26,679 nucleotides of DNA from NCBI GenBank assembly GCA_937920105.1, contig CALETH010000129.1, positions 1 to 26,679 on the forward strand. The letters run 5' to 3'. Every line of letters starts with the position of its first letter. Positions within the stretch are counted from its first letter, which is position 1. Below are positions 15,359 to 23,750 of this stretch, one piece after another. This DNA comes from an uncultured Bacteroidota bacterium. Its GTDB lineage: Bacteria; Bacteroidota; Ignavibacteria; UBA10030; UBA8401. The position numbers and the translations under genes were made by a program. Under the pieces are notes generated by a model. It saw only the letters and a list, made by a program, of their open reading frames with translations, did no database searches and was not told the DNA's origin.

Positions 15359-15975
15359 ACACTTAATGCCAGTAATTGTTGTTGGATATCAAGCAATTTT
15401 TTATTCATCTCTTCTTCAGTTGCTGTAGAAGAAATATGGATGGGTTCACTATACTGAATTTTTACTTTTGAAAACGGCAACGGAATTTCAAATTTATCCC
15501 ACGAACGCAGCATTTTTTTCTTCTCTATTATAACACCTGCAAGAATAAGTGGAACTCCGGTTTTTTGTGCAAGACGAATCGCTCCTATTTTCATTTCATG
15601 ACGCGGTCCCGTTGGTCCATCCGGAGTGATATACAAAGAATGTCCTTGTTGTACTACCTCCATCATTTCTTCTCTTGCCTCTTTTCCTCCACGATGACTT
15701 GAACCACGCACAGATTCATATCCCCATTTTTTTAACAACGCTGCAATCCTATCTCCATCATTGCTTTTGCTTACTAATACTGAAACCGAATTTTTAGGAT
15801 AACGATGAAAAAAAAATATCGGTAACATTGAACCATGCCAGAATGCCATCACATAATTTTTTCTTTGCTCATCTAAATTTTCTATACCATCTTTATTTGC
15901 GTATGACACTCGTAATGTTTTACAAAGAATGATAACAACAAAACGTACTATTATGATGATGAAAAAGTTTTTCAA
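15355..15975 (-). CDS. DUF374 lysophospholipid acyltransferase-like protein
   Basis: 206 residues of the DUF374 family. A hydrophobic N-terminus (3-20) is followed by AFWHGSMLPIFFF (44-56), VSKSNDGDRIA (68-78), RGSS (90-93) and TPDGPTGPRHEMKIGAIRLA (117-136). The H..(x)..DG/PDGP motifs are those of glycerolipid-type acyltransferases. Its position between lpxB and lpxK suggests a late acylation step of lipid A or of another envelope lipid; the exact substrate is unknown. It starts with TTG at 15975, chosen because AAGGAA lies about seven bases upstream and no ATG is available before the conserved core. It is preceded by a 123-base repeat-filled gap. Confidence 0.88.
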   Translation of the reverse strand: MKNFFIIIIVRFVVIILCKTLRVSYANKDGIENLDEQRKNYVMAFWHGSMLPIFFFHRYPKNSVSVLVSKSNDGDRIAALLKKWGYESVRGSSHRGGKEAREEMMEVVQQGHSLYITPDGPTGPRHEMKIGAIRLAQKTGVPLILAGVIIEKKKMLRSWDKFEIPLPFSKVKIQYSEPIHISSTATEEEMNKKLLDIQQQLLALSV

Positions 15976-15995
15976 AAATATTTCCTTACTAAAAT

Positions 15996-16050
15996 TGTCA
16001 TTTCCGTGAAACTTGTCCCAATATGTTTTAAGTTGGGAACGGAAATCCAG
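15996..16050. repeat. TGTCATTTCCG...CGGAAATCCAG nested inverted repeat
   Basis: Outer arms ATTTCCG (16000-16006) and CGGAAAT (16040-16046), with inner TCCCAA/TTGGGA arms. It is a sister type of the adjacent GGATTCCCGC element (both are TGTCATTxCCG...ATCCA type), here in the opposite orientation and with a longer interior. It occupies the gap upstream of the DUF374 gene. Confidence 0.65.
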
Positions 16051-16066
16051 TTTTTTAAATTTATCA

Positions 16067-16098
16067 TGGATTCCCGCTTAAAACATGCGGGAATGACA
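16067..16098. repeat. TGGATTCCCGC...GCGGGAATGACA dispersed repeat
   Basis: Perfect 8-base arms ATTCCCGC (16070-16077) and GCGGGAAT (16087-16094) with a 9-base loop. It ends exactly where the lpxB stop codon begins (16099). The same sequence recurs at 20033-20065 and in a decayed form at 1890-1921. Confidence 0.85.
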
Positions 16099-17226
16099 TT
16101 ATACTCTTGTTTCCATTATCGCTTTTGCAACTCTTTCCGAAGCACCTCGTGTTCCTAATTTTTCTTTTACCACAGAAAGTTCTTGCTTTATTTTTTTATA
16201 CTTTTCTTCTGAAAAAATAACATTATTGAAAGCGTTCGCAATATTTTCCACTGTTACTTGAGATTGAATGAGTTCGGGAACAATAGTTTTTTCTGCAACA
16301 ATATTTGCCAAACCAATATTTTTTATCTGCAAAAAATTTTTGGCAAGAAGATAGGTAAATAATGATGTCTTATAAACGATAACCATTGGTGTTTCTAACA
16401 AAGCAGTTTCCAATGTTGCAGTTCCGGATGTTACGATAGCACAATGTGCGTATTTCATAAATTCATGAGTTGCATGTTCTACAAATTTTACTTCTATATT
16501 CGGTGGAAGATGTTTTTCATAAAATTCCAACGAAATTGTTGGCGAAACTCCTACAGCAATTTCAATTTCTTCATATTTTTTTATTTCGTTTGCTGCTCGC
16601 ACCATTACCGAAAATAATTTTTCTATTTCTTGTTTTCTGCTTCCAGGTAAAACGGCAAGAATTTTCTTTGTGGGAGCAATATCATATCGTTTACAAAATT
16701 GCTCTTTGGAAAATTCAATTTGTATTTCTTCTAATAATGGATGTCCGACAAATTCTACAGGTACATTTGCTTTCTCATAAATATTTTTTTCAAATGGAAA
16801 AACAACGAACATTTTGTTCACAAATGTTTTTATTTTTTTGATGCGATTTTTTTTCCATGCCCAAATTTGCGGACTGATATAATAGAATACTTTTATTCCA
16901 TACTTTTTAACTTTTCTTGCAAATCGTAAATTAAATCCGGGATAATCTATTAATAACACTGCATCGGGCTTTTTGTGTTTTAATAATTGCTCTAATGTTT
17001 TTTCTACAGAACGGATGAGTGGAAGATGTTTGATGACTTCCAAAAATCCCATAAATGATAATTCGCGAACGTGATACACTAATTGCATTCCTTCACTTTG
17101 CATTTTTTCTCCACCAATGCCAAAAATTTCTATTGATGGATTGAGTTTTTTCAACTCTCGCACCACACCTGCTCCATGAATATCTCCTGATGTTTCTCCC
17201 GCAATGAGCATTATTCGTTGTATCAT
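16099..17226 (-). CDS. lpxB: Lipid A disaccharide synthase
   Basis: Family GT19 glycosyltransferase joining UDP-2,3-diacylglucosamine and lipid X into the lipid A disaccharide. The 375 residues show GETSGDIHGAG (10-20), FGIGGEKMQSEG (35-46) and the LSFMGFLEVIKHLP region (56-69). ISPQIWAWK and the C-terminal SGTATLETAL sugar-nucleotide site are also present. The ATG overlaps the stop of the small exported protein gene by four bases (ATGA). With lpxK nearby it shows that the organism makes lipid A and so has an outer membrane with lipopolysaccharide. Confidence 0.97.
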   Translation of the reverse strand: MIQRIMLIAGETSGDIHGAGVVRELKKLNPSIEIFGIGGEKMQSEGMQLVYHVRELSFMGFLEVIKHLPLIRSVEKTLEQLLKHKKPDAVLLIDYPGFNLRFARKVKKYGIKVFYYISPQIWAWKKNRIKKIKTFVNKMFVVFPFEKNIYEKANVPVEFVGHPLLEEIQIEFSKEQFCKRYDIAPTKKILAVLPGSRKQEIEKLFSVMVRAANEIKKYEEIEIAVGVSPTISLEFYEKHLPPNIEVKFVEHATHEFMKYAHCAIVTSGTATLETALLETPMVIVYKTSLFTYLLAKNFLQIKNIGLANIVAEKTIVPELIQSQVTVENIANAFNNVIFSEEKYKKIKQELSVVKEKLGTRGASERVAKAIMETRV

Positions 17227-17579
17227 TCAATTTTTTCTTTACTTACTTTTAACACCGGATTTTCCTCTAAACCACTTATAAGTTTAATTTCATATCCATT
17301 CCATATTTTACAATTTTCACTTTTATATGGATGTGTGAATTCAGATAATGTGATTTTTTCAGAAACTTTACCTTTTTGCATGGTAAGATAAATAGTTACT
17401 CCACTTCCTGATGGATAAGACTTATCATCATCGGGACAAGGCGCCATACTTTCTATGACAATATCATCAAGTGTAATTTGAATTGTATCAACAATTACTG
17501 TTTGAGATATTTTTAAGGAAATTTCTTCTCCTACATTATAACTTGATTGCTGCAACATAAATAAAAAAAGTAATACCAT
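17223..17579 (-). CDS. Small exported hypothetical protein upstream of lpxB
   Basis: 118 residues with no family I recognise. The start is the ATG at 17579, which overlaps the DCC-protein stop (TGATG), instead of a more upstream codon that would overlap that gene by 43 bases. The N-terminal MVLLFLFMLQQSS is a short hydrophobic signal-type segment without a lipobox cysteine. The rest is strand-rich and has two cysteines (in APCPDDD and ENCKIW) that could form a disulfide in the periplasm. It is coupled at both ends, to the DCC thiol oxidoreductase before it and lpxB after it. The link between a thiol oxidoreductase and a two-cysteine exported protein is suggestive only. Confidence 0.65.
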   Translation of the reverse strand: MVLLFLFMLQQSSYNVGEEISLKISQTVIVDTIQITLDDIVIESMAPCPDDDKSYPSGSGVTIYLTMQKGKVSEKITLSEFTHPYKSENCKIWNGYEIKLISGLEENPVLKVSKEKIE

Positions 17580-17983
17580 CACAAAAATCTTTCTTTCAAT
17601 TCCGGTGTTGGAACCATACACGTTTTCCGTTTTCCAAAAATTGTGTATCGCGTTCTTGCAATAATACTATAAAAAAAATCTCTTATGGGACGTGGAACGA
17701 TGATGAAACAATAGAAAAACTTCCACACACCTCCTAATTCTTTCAAAACATGTAATGCTGCAGTAGATTTCAAAAGAATTTTATCTCCATCAATAAACAC
17801 AAAAGAATTAAAATCACTTTGAGATAACCCAAATTTCTTGAGAAGTAATTGTCCGCTTTCAGATTGCAATGATGCAAATTTGAATTTCGCTTTTTTATCT
17901 CTCTTAATAACAAATTGAACAATTCCATTACATAAATTGCATATTCCATCAAATAAAAGAATGTTTTTTGTATTATTTTGCAT
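17579..17983 (-). CDS. DCC family (DUF393) thiol-disulfide oxidoreductase-like protein
   Basis: 134 residues beginning ILLFDGICNLCNG (8-20) with the D-x2-C-x2-C motif (D12, C15, C18) that names the DCC family. A DKILLKSTAAL segment and a C-terminal amphipathic IARTRYTIFGK region match relatives. Predicted redox-active, but partners are not known for the family. The ATG follows the methyltransferase stop with no gap (TAAATG) and its own stop overlaps the next ATG, so the three genes are translated together. Confidence 0.9.
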   Translation of the reverse strand: MQNNTKNILLFDGICNLCNGIVQFVIKRDKKAKFKFASLQSESGQLLLKKFGLSQSDFNSFVFIDGDKILLKSTAALHVLKELGGVWKFFYCFIIVPRPIRDFFYSIIARTRYTIFGKRKTCMVPTPELKERFL

Positions 17984-18559
17984 TTATATAATTGTACGAA
18001 CTATCAATACAACAATAATAACACCAATCGCTTGCAGTGTTCGCATTTCAGATTGGATTCCTCTTTTCAATTCTGGTGAACGTGTAAAACTGCGTTCTGT
18101 TTCGTACGATGTAAATCGGAAAAAAAATCTCGGGACATTTTCACAATATCTTGTATATTCTTCTCCAAAAACTTTTTGCAAATGTTCTTCTTCTCGAGAA
18201 ACGATTAATGTGTATTGAAAAATAAAAAATGCTAATGCAATTATTGGCAAGTACGGCATCAATGCGTTGGACATTATTCCTACACCAACATAAATCAACA
18301 TATTTCCTACATACAGCGGATTGCGTGTATATGCAAAGGGTCCATCAGTGGCTAAATGTGTTGCCCCAACTGGACCTGTTGTACGAGTTTCTCCACCTAA
18401 AATAGAAACTCCCCAAAAACGCAATCCTTCACCAAGCAAAACAAAAATTCCGCCGAACATTAAACTCCATAGTGTTGGGTGTGCAAACCACAACATGACT
18501 ATTATAAAGGGAATTGGTGTATAACTGCGAAGTTCAAATATTTTTTGTCGAAAATCCAT
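17984..18559 (-). CDS. Isoprenylcysteine carboxyl methyltransferase-like membrane protein
   Basis: 191 residues with several membrane helices and the conserved C-terminal S-adenosylmethionine region of the ICMT/phospholipid methyltransferase superfamily. GPFAYTRNPLYVGN is at 73-86, and REEEHLQKVFGEEYTRY (122-138) is followed by VPRFFFR. Bacteria rarely prenylate cysteine, so the real substrate may be a lipid or another membrane thiol or carboxylate; sequence does not decide. A last hydrophobic helix (about 172-190) anchors the C-terminus. It is the first gene of the run that leads to lpxB. Confidence 0.88.
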   Translation of the reverse strand: MDFRQKIFELRSYTPIPFIIVMLWFAHPTLWSLMFGGIFVLLGEGLRFWGVSILGGETRTTGPVGATHLATDGPFAYTRNPLYVGNMLIYVGVGIMSNALMPYLPIIALAFFIFQYTLIVSREEEHLQKVFGEEYTRYCENVPRFFFRFTSYETERSFTRSPELKRGIQSEMRTLQAIGVIIVVLIVRTII

Positions 18560-18586
18560 ATAAAGATTTTTATTTTTTCATTTTTT

Positions 18587-18660
18587 AGAACACTGATTTG
18601 TTAGGATTATTAAGATTTTGACTGATTAGATATTCATATAATCCACATAATTCATAGTGA
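18587..18660. repeat. Relic of a CACTGATTT...AATCCACATAATTC dispersed repeat
   Basis: AACACTGATTTGTTAGGATT at the left and AATCCACATAATTCATAGTG at the right are imperfect inverted arms around GACTGATTAGATATTCATAT. The wording is close to repeats of the AACACGGATT...AATCCGTGTT type that I recall from many genomes. It fills the gap between the HAD and methyltransferase genes. Confidence 0.5.
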
Positions 18661-18661
18661 A

Positions 18662-19384
18662 CTACTCTTCTATAAAAACATTACGTCGCAAAAGTTCCGC
18701 TGTACGTCGTTTGTGTGGTTTTTTGGTTTCAAGAATTGTTTGAAATTTCTTTAACACATCTGCAAATGTTGTAAAATGGTGAAAGGTGATGTTGTGTTTT
18801 TCACAATATTGCACTAAAGAATCTTTTGCAAAAATGATATCTGCATATTTTGTTGGACATTTATCGGAATGTCCATCTCCGATATACACAATAACTTGGT
18901 CATCCGAAGTTTGTGTGAGGATGTGATTGCGTTTACAATTTGCACAATACGTACAATCAGAATCTGTAAAAGGAAAATGCGGAATGGCTTTTCCTTCTGG
19001 TGTTATTTCTAATTGATTAGTATATCGTTGGAGATGTGATAATTGTTCTCGTTCTAAAATCGGATTGATATATTTATCAAAACCATCACTCACGATTGTA
19101 AGTGGAATATTTTTTTCTTTGCAATAGTGAACAAATGTGTGAAATGATGTATCTATTTTTTGTTGTAACACAAATTCTTGTATTGCTTTTTCTGTGATGT
19201 GTGGGATGGATTTCCAACCGCGCGTCCAACATTCTTTTGCAGAAATATTTCCGTTTCGATATTCTTCAAAGGCATTTTCACAAATTTCAAGATTAGCAAA
19301 GTGACGAAAGAGTTCATCTCCTATATCGGAAATTGTTATTGTTCCGTCAAAATCTGTGAAGACTCTATAAGATGATGTATTCAT
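18662..19384 (-). CDS. HAD-family phosphatase, MtnX-like
   Basis: 240 residues. HAD motif 1 DFDGTIT (11-17, D11 nucleophile and D13), motif 2 IVSDG (97-101, S99) and motif 3/4 YIGDGHSDKC (167-176, D170 and D174) are all intact, so it should be catalytic. A CTYCANCKRN stretch (144-153) just before motif 4 is the Cys-rich loop common in MtnX-like phosphatases, which act in methionine salvage on a methylthiopentenyl phosphate. No other methionine salvage gene is in the window, so phosphoserine or another small phosphate is possible. It starts at ATG 19384, 11 bases after DUF5063. Confidence 0.88.
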   Translation of the reverse strand: MNTSSYRVFTDFDGTITISDIGDELFRHFANLEICENAFEEYRNGNISAKECWTRGWKSIPHITEKAIQEFVLQQKIDTSFHTFVHYCKEKNIPLTIVSDGFDKYINPILEREQLSHLQRYTNQLEITPEGKAIPHFPFTDSDCTYCANCKRNHILTQTSDDQVIVYIGDGHSDKCPTKYADIIFAKDSLVQYCEKHNITFHHFTTFADVLKKFQTILETKKPHKRRTAELLRRNVFIEE

Positions 19385-19395
19385 AATTTTGAAAT

Positions 19396-19917
19396 TTACA
19401 AAAAATGCAACGCTCGCAAAGCACTAATACAATATTGTCCCCAATGATTATTAAAACTCCATTTCAATTGCCATAGTGCATCTTCAACTGCTTCATCAGT
19501 GTCAATTTCTATTTTTGTCAATTCAGTTTTCAAATCTTTATATATATCTGCAAAATCATCAATCAAAGAACCCATACAAATATCACTATCACCATTTTCC
19601 TGATATGCATATGGGTCGAATACTTCTTGATAAAAAGTATTTATACCTAACTTTGCAATACGTCCTTGATTTTTATTTTCAAAGAATTTTTCTTCATCAA
19701 AATTTGTATGAGGACCGGAAAACTGTAATGGTATTTCTTCAAGAAAAAATCCAGAACTATATAAATTGACTAATGTTTTATATATTTCTGCATAAAAAAG
19801 ATTATTATCTATATTTATATCTTCTAATAATTCTATAAATTTTTTAGCAACATGTAAAAAAACTTTGGTGGTTTCTTTTTCTAAAAATATTTTTATTTCT
19901 GGTGATAATTTTTGCAT
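19396..19917 (-). CDS. DUF5063 domain protein
   Basis: 173 residues, all helical in appearance. It matches my memory of DUF5063: an N-terminal FIELLED helix (27-33), LVNLYSSGFFL (49-59), then GSLIDDFADIYKDLK (116-130) and NNHWGQYCISALRALH (156-171). The DDxADIYxDLK and HWGxxxxxALRALH motifs are the hallmarks. No function is known. It pairs with the HAD phosphatase gene 11 bases downstream. Upstream lies a repeat-rich gap separating it from smc. Confidence 0.8.
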   Translation of the reverse strand: MQKLSPEIKIFLEKETTKVFLHVAKKFIELLEDINIDNNLFYAEIYKTLVNLYSSGFFLEEIPLQFSGPHTNFDEEKFFENKNQGRIAKLGINTFYQEVFDPYAYQENGDSDICMGSLIDDFADIYKDLKTELTKIEIDTDEAVEDALWQLKWSFNNHWGQYCISALRALHFL

Positions 19918-19924
19918 TATTTTT

Positions 19925-19982
19925 TTGGACTAAAGTCCAACCAGATTCTTTTTATATTTTCTCCACACTCTAAAGAGCGTGG
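19925..19982. repeat. TTGGACT-AA-AGTCCAA palindrome and CCACaCTC...GAGcGTGG inverted repeat
   Basis: TTGGACT (19925-19931) and AGTCCAA (19934-19940) are perfect arms. CCACACTC (19963-19970), TAAA, then GAGCGTGG (19975-19982) pair with one mismatch. A related CGTGGCTAT reappears at 20127-20135, inside a second hairpin. Confidence 0.6.
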
Positions 19983-20032
19983 CTATTTATTTTGGCATTG
20001 TTAATTAAGTATACAAATCTGTCACCTTCAAT

Positions 20033-20065
20033 CTGGATTCCCGCTAAAAACATGCGGGAATGACA
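20033..20065. repeat. CTGGATTCCCGC...GCGGGAATGACA dispersed repeat
   Basis: ATTCCCGC and GCGGGAAT arms with a CATG-containing loop, matching the copy at 16067-16098 except in the loop. It lies between smc and DUF5063. Confidence 0.85.
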
Positions 20066-20125
20066 TTTTTCTCTTTTTAATTTTTAACATGTATTTTAAT
20101 TTAACAATACACAAATTCCAAAAAG

Positions 20126-20152
20126 TCGTGGCTATATTTTTTTACACCACGA
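20126..20152. repeat. Hairpin TCGTGG...CCACGA
   Basis: Six-base arms (20126-20131 and 20147-20152) around a T-rich 15-base loop. CGTGGCTAT matches the right end of the 19963-19982 element, so this is probably a diverged member of that family. Confidence 0.5.
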
Positions 20153-20161
20153 TATAAAAAA

Positions 20162-20196
20162 ATTCTATATTCTAACTTCTGAATTCTCCATTCTGT
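20162..20196. repeat. Five-unit heptamer tract, copy 3, two bases after the smc stop
   Basis: Plus-strand units ATTCTAT, ATTCTAA, CTTCTGA, ATTCTCC and ATTCTGT. It shares ATTCTAACTTCT with the copy at 3014-3048, and the unit consensus is roughly ATTCTGA. The smc stop is at 20199-20201. Confidence 0.7.
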
Positions 20197-20198
20197 TT

Positions 20199-23100
20199 TC
20201 ACGCCACTTTATTCTCATTAAATCTTACAGAAACCAATTTTGAAACACCCTCTTCTTCCATTGTTACACCATACATTGCATTAGCGGATTCCATTGTGCG
20301 TTTATTGTGTGTTACAATTATAAACTGTGTATCCGTACTAAATTTACGAATGATGCGTGCATATCTATCAATATTAGAATCATCCAGCGGAGCATCAACT
20401 TCGTCCAAAATACAAAATGGACTTGGCTTGACAAGATAAATTGCAAAAAGTAATGCAATTGCTGTGAGCGTTTTTTCTCCACCAGAAAGTAAATCAATAG
20501 AAGTTGGTCTTTTACCACGTGGCTTTGCTACAATTTCTACACGTGCTTCCAATGGGTCAACACCATCTTCCAATTTCAAATCACATTCATCACCTTCATC
20601 AAATAAACTTTTGAAAGTCATAATAAAATTTTCGCGAATTTTTGTAAAGGTTTCGCTGAACGCATTGGTTGCTGTTGTGTTGATTTCTTCTATTGTGGTC
20701 AACAATGTTTTTTCAGATTCAATTAAATCATCACGTTGTGCTGTTAAAAATTCCAAGCGTTGTTTTTCCGTTTGAAATTCATCAAACGCTGCAAAGTTCA
20801 CTGCTCCGAGTGAGCGAATTTTTTCTTTAATATTTTTTGCTTCTTCTTTAGAATTTTCTATATCAAATGGTTCCTCGGGAGAAAATTCTTTCAGCACTAA
20901 TTCAAAACCAAATTCTTCTTTTGCTCTTGTTACAAGATTTTGGGATTTCATGGTGAGTTCGGAAATTTTCATTTCCAATTCGTGAAGCGTACTTAATGAT
21001 GATTCATGAAGTTGTCGCTCATCTTTAATTTTTAATTCAATGCTGTGGGCTTTGTTTCGTTTTGTGGTAAGTTCAGTTTCTAATGTTTTCTTTTTTTCTA
21101 CAATTGTGCGAAGTTCAGCATTGAGTGTTTCTAATATTCCTTCATTTTCTTGAAGTTCACCAACTAATTGTTCAATGGATTTTTTTGCGTTGATAATATC
21201 CACATCTCGTTGTTGAAATGTTGTTTCTATATTACGAACTGTTGCAGCAGTATATTCCAATTCTTTTGCAAGATTTCGTTCTTCATTTTCTAATCGTACA
21301 ACTTCAAGATGTGCATCATTGGAAACTCGACTGTATTCATTCCACAACACTTCCATGGTTTCCAATTCGCTATGCGTTGCCCCGGAACGTTGCTCTGCAA
21401 GTGATTTTTCTTGTTCTAATTTTTCTACTTCCGGCTGAACAGTATTTAAATCTTTTTGTAATTGTTCCACCTCTGCAATCATTTTTGCACTTTCCATGGC
21501 ATTGCGTTGAATGGTGTCTTCCAATCGCTTTTTCTCATATTCTATTTGAGCAATTTTCATTTCAACACTCGTCATTTTTTGCTCAATAGTTTTTGCAGAA
21601 GTAGTTAACGCTTTTATATCTAATGTGGAAATTATTTTTTCCTTTTCTGTACTATTCTGACGAAGTTCAGCAAGTTGTTGTTGCAATGTTGCAATTTCTT
21701 TTTCTAATTCTGCAATTTGTTTTTTCTTTCCCAGCATTCCACCATCTTCATTAGCAATATTTCCACCTTCCACCATTCCGTTTGCAGTAATAATTTCGCC
21801 TTCTAATGTTACACAACGAAATGTATGTTGAGAATTTTGTTGGATAATTTTTTCTGCACTACGAATATCTTTTACAATAATAGTATCAGCAAAAAGAATA
21901 TTGCATAAATTGGAATATTGAGAATCACACTGCACAAGTTCTTTTGCCCAACCGATAATTCCTTCTCCGGAAAGTGATGGTAGAGAAATTTTTCTTGTTG
22001 GAATTTTTTCCAAACAAATAAATTTTGCTTTTCCTTTTTTTTGCTGCTTAAGAAATTCTATTCCGCGATATGCATCTTGAATAGTAAAAACCACAACATA
22101 ACTTGCAAAATCTCCCAACGCATTTTCTATTGCAATGCGATGTTGTGGATTACTGGTGATAAGTTCCGCAACAGTATTTTGAATAGTATTTTTCCATTCA
22201 TTATGATTGAGAAGAAATTTCGTTCCTTCAGAAAGTCCATCATAATTTTCCACCAAACTTTTTAAGAAATCTAACCGTGAACGTTTGCGTTCTAAAGTAG
22301 AACGAGTTTCTAATTCTTGTTCACGTAATTTTTCTATTTCTTGTTGAAGTGAATTTTTTTGTGTTTCGGTTTGGCGAACAAGCATTTCTGCTTCGATAAA
22401 TTGCTTACGAAGTTCTTTATCTTCAGAAGTTAATTGTGCAACAGTTTTTATATGTTCTACTATTTCTGTATTATTGAGTTCGTTTTCTTCGGTAGAATAT
22501 TCAATACGTCCGTGAATATTTTCAATGCGGGCTTTTGCTCGTTCATATTGTTGACGTTTTGAAGAAAGTGTGTGCAATAACGCAATCACCGCATCTTGAT
22601 GAGATTTTACTTCTGCACGTTTAGCATCCAACTGAACATTAAATTCATCCAATTGTTTTTTCTTTTCAGAATAATATTCTGTTGCTGTATGAATTTCTGT
22701 ATTTGTTTTTTCAAGTGTGGTTTTAATTTCACCAACACGTTGTTCTAATTCTTGTTGTTGCTGACGTAAATCTATTTTATCATTTTCATATCGTTGAATA
22801 GAATTATTCAACGCATTTTGTCGTTCAGAATTTTTTACTCGTTGTTGTTGTGCAAGATTTATTTTCTGTTGTTGTTCTACTAATTGTGTTTGTATAGCAT
22901 TTTGTTGTTCTTCTAACACTGTCAATCCGCTTCGCAAGGATTCTAACAATTCTTCTTCTTTAAAAAGTTCAAGATTGATTCTCGTTTTTTCATCCATTGC
23001 ATTGTGTTGACGTGATTTCAATGGTTCAATAGTGGTAATCAAACTTGCATATTCTCGTTCAAGTAATTGAATTTCTAACACACGAAGTTGTTCAGAAAGA

Positions 23101-23750
23101 AGATTGAATTGTTCTGCTTTTTGTGCTTGGCGTTCTAATGAATTAACGGCTTTTTGTACTTCTTTTACAATATCATTTACACGCATTAAATCTTGTTGAA
23201 CACTTTCCAAACGGCGATAGGTTTCTTTGCGGCGATGTTTGTATTTCGTAACTCCTGCGGCTTCTTCAAAAAGTCGACGGCGTTCATCCATCTTATCACT
23301 TAAAATCGTCTCAATCATTTTTAATTCTATTACAGAGTACGCATCCGAACCCATTCCCGTATCCATAAATAAATCTTTAATATCTTTGAGACGGCACAAA
23401 GTATTATTAAGATAATATTCACTTTCACCGGAACGATACACGCGACGTGTAATTGTTACTTCGGAATATTCCAGTGGAAGAATTCCTTTTGTGTTTTCTA
23501 TGGTGATAGAAACATCTGCCATTCCTGTTGGCTTGCGATTTTTTGTTCCATTGAAAATTACATCTTCCATTTTATCGCTTCGCAACATGCTGGGCTTTTG
23601 TTCACCCAATGCCCAACGAATTGCATCAACAACATTGGTTTTTCCGCAACCGTTGGGACCAACGATGGCAGTAATTCCTGCATCAAATTTTACATGAATT
23701 TTGTTGGCAAAGGATTTAAAACCAACGATATCTAATTTTGAAAGGTACAT
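20199..23750 (-). CDS. smc: Chromosome segregation protein SMC
   Basis: Condensin ATPase that loops and organises the chromosome. The full-length chain has 1183 residues. The Walker A GPNGCGKTN is at 31-39, long coiled coils run about 165-510 and 670-1010, and the hinge domain covers about 515-660. The C-terminal head has the signature LSGGEK (1088-1093) and Walker B ILDEVDAPLDD with E1117. All ATPase residues are present, so it should be functional. The partner genes scpA and scpB are not in the window. The ATG at 23750 overlaps the stop of the GH2-like gene by one base (TAATG), which predicts translational coupling. Confidence 0.98.
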   Translation of the reverse strand: MYLSKLDIVGFKSFANKIHVKFDAGITAIVGPNGCGKTNVVDAIRWALGEQKPSMLRSDKMEDVIFNGTKNRKPTGMADVSITIENTKGILPLEYSEVTITRRVYRSGESEYYLNNTLCRLKDIKDLFMDTGMGSDAYSVIELKMIETILSDKMDERRRLFEEAAGVTKYKHRRKETYRRLESVQQDLMRVNDIVKEVQKAVNSLERQAQKAEQFNLLSEQLRVLEIQLLEREYASLITTIEPLKSRQHNAMDEKTRINLELFKEEELLESLRSGLTVLEEQQNAIQTQLVEQQQKINLAQQQRVKNSERQNALNNSIQRYENDKIDLRQQQQELEQRVGEIKTTLEKTNTEIHTATEYYSEKKKQLDEFNVQLDAKRAEVKSHQDAVIALLHTLSSKRQQYERAKARIENIHGRIEYSTEENELNNTEIVEHIKTVAQLTSEDKELRKQFIEAEMLVRQTETQKNSLQQEIEKLREQELETRSTLERKRSRLDFLKSLVENYDGLSEGTKFLLNHNEWKNTIQNTVAELITSNPQHRIAIENALGDFASYVVVFTIQDAYRGIEFLKQQKKGKAKFICLEKIPTRKISLPSLSGEGIIGWAKELVQCDSQYSNLCNILFADTIIVKDIRSAEKIIQQNSQHTFRCVTLEGEIITANGMVEGGNIANEDGGMLGKKKQIAELEKEIATLQQQLAELRQNSTEKEKIISTLDIKALTTSAKTIEQKMTSVEMKIAQIEYEKKRLEDTIQRNAMESAKMIAEVEQLQKDLNTVQPEVEKLEQEKSLAEQRSGATHSELETMEVLWNEYSRVSNDAHLEVVRLENEERNLAKELEYTAATVRNIETTFQQRDVDIINAKKSIEQLVGELQENEGILETLNAELRTIVEKKKTLETELTTKRNKAHSIELKIKDERQLHESSLSTLHELEMKISELTMKSQNLVTRAKEEFGFELVLKEFSPEEPFDIENSKEEAKNIKEKIRSLGAVNFAAFDEFQTEKQRLEFLTAQRDDLIESEKTLLTTIEEINTTATNAFSETFTKIRENFIMTFKSLFDEGDECDLKLEDGVDPLEARVEIVAKPRGKRPTSIDLLSGGEKTLTAIALLFAIYLVKPSPFCILDEVDAPLDDSNIDRYARIIRKFSTDTQFIIVTHNKRTMESANAMYGVTMEEEGVSKLVSVRFNENKVA

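Noticed and set aside
17580..17621. Upstream start for the small exported protein
   Set aside because: It would overlap the DCC gene by 43 bases; ATG 17579 gives a TGATG junction and a signal segment at the N-terminus.
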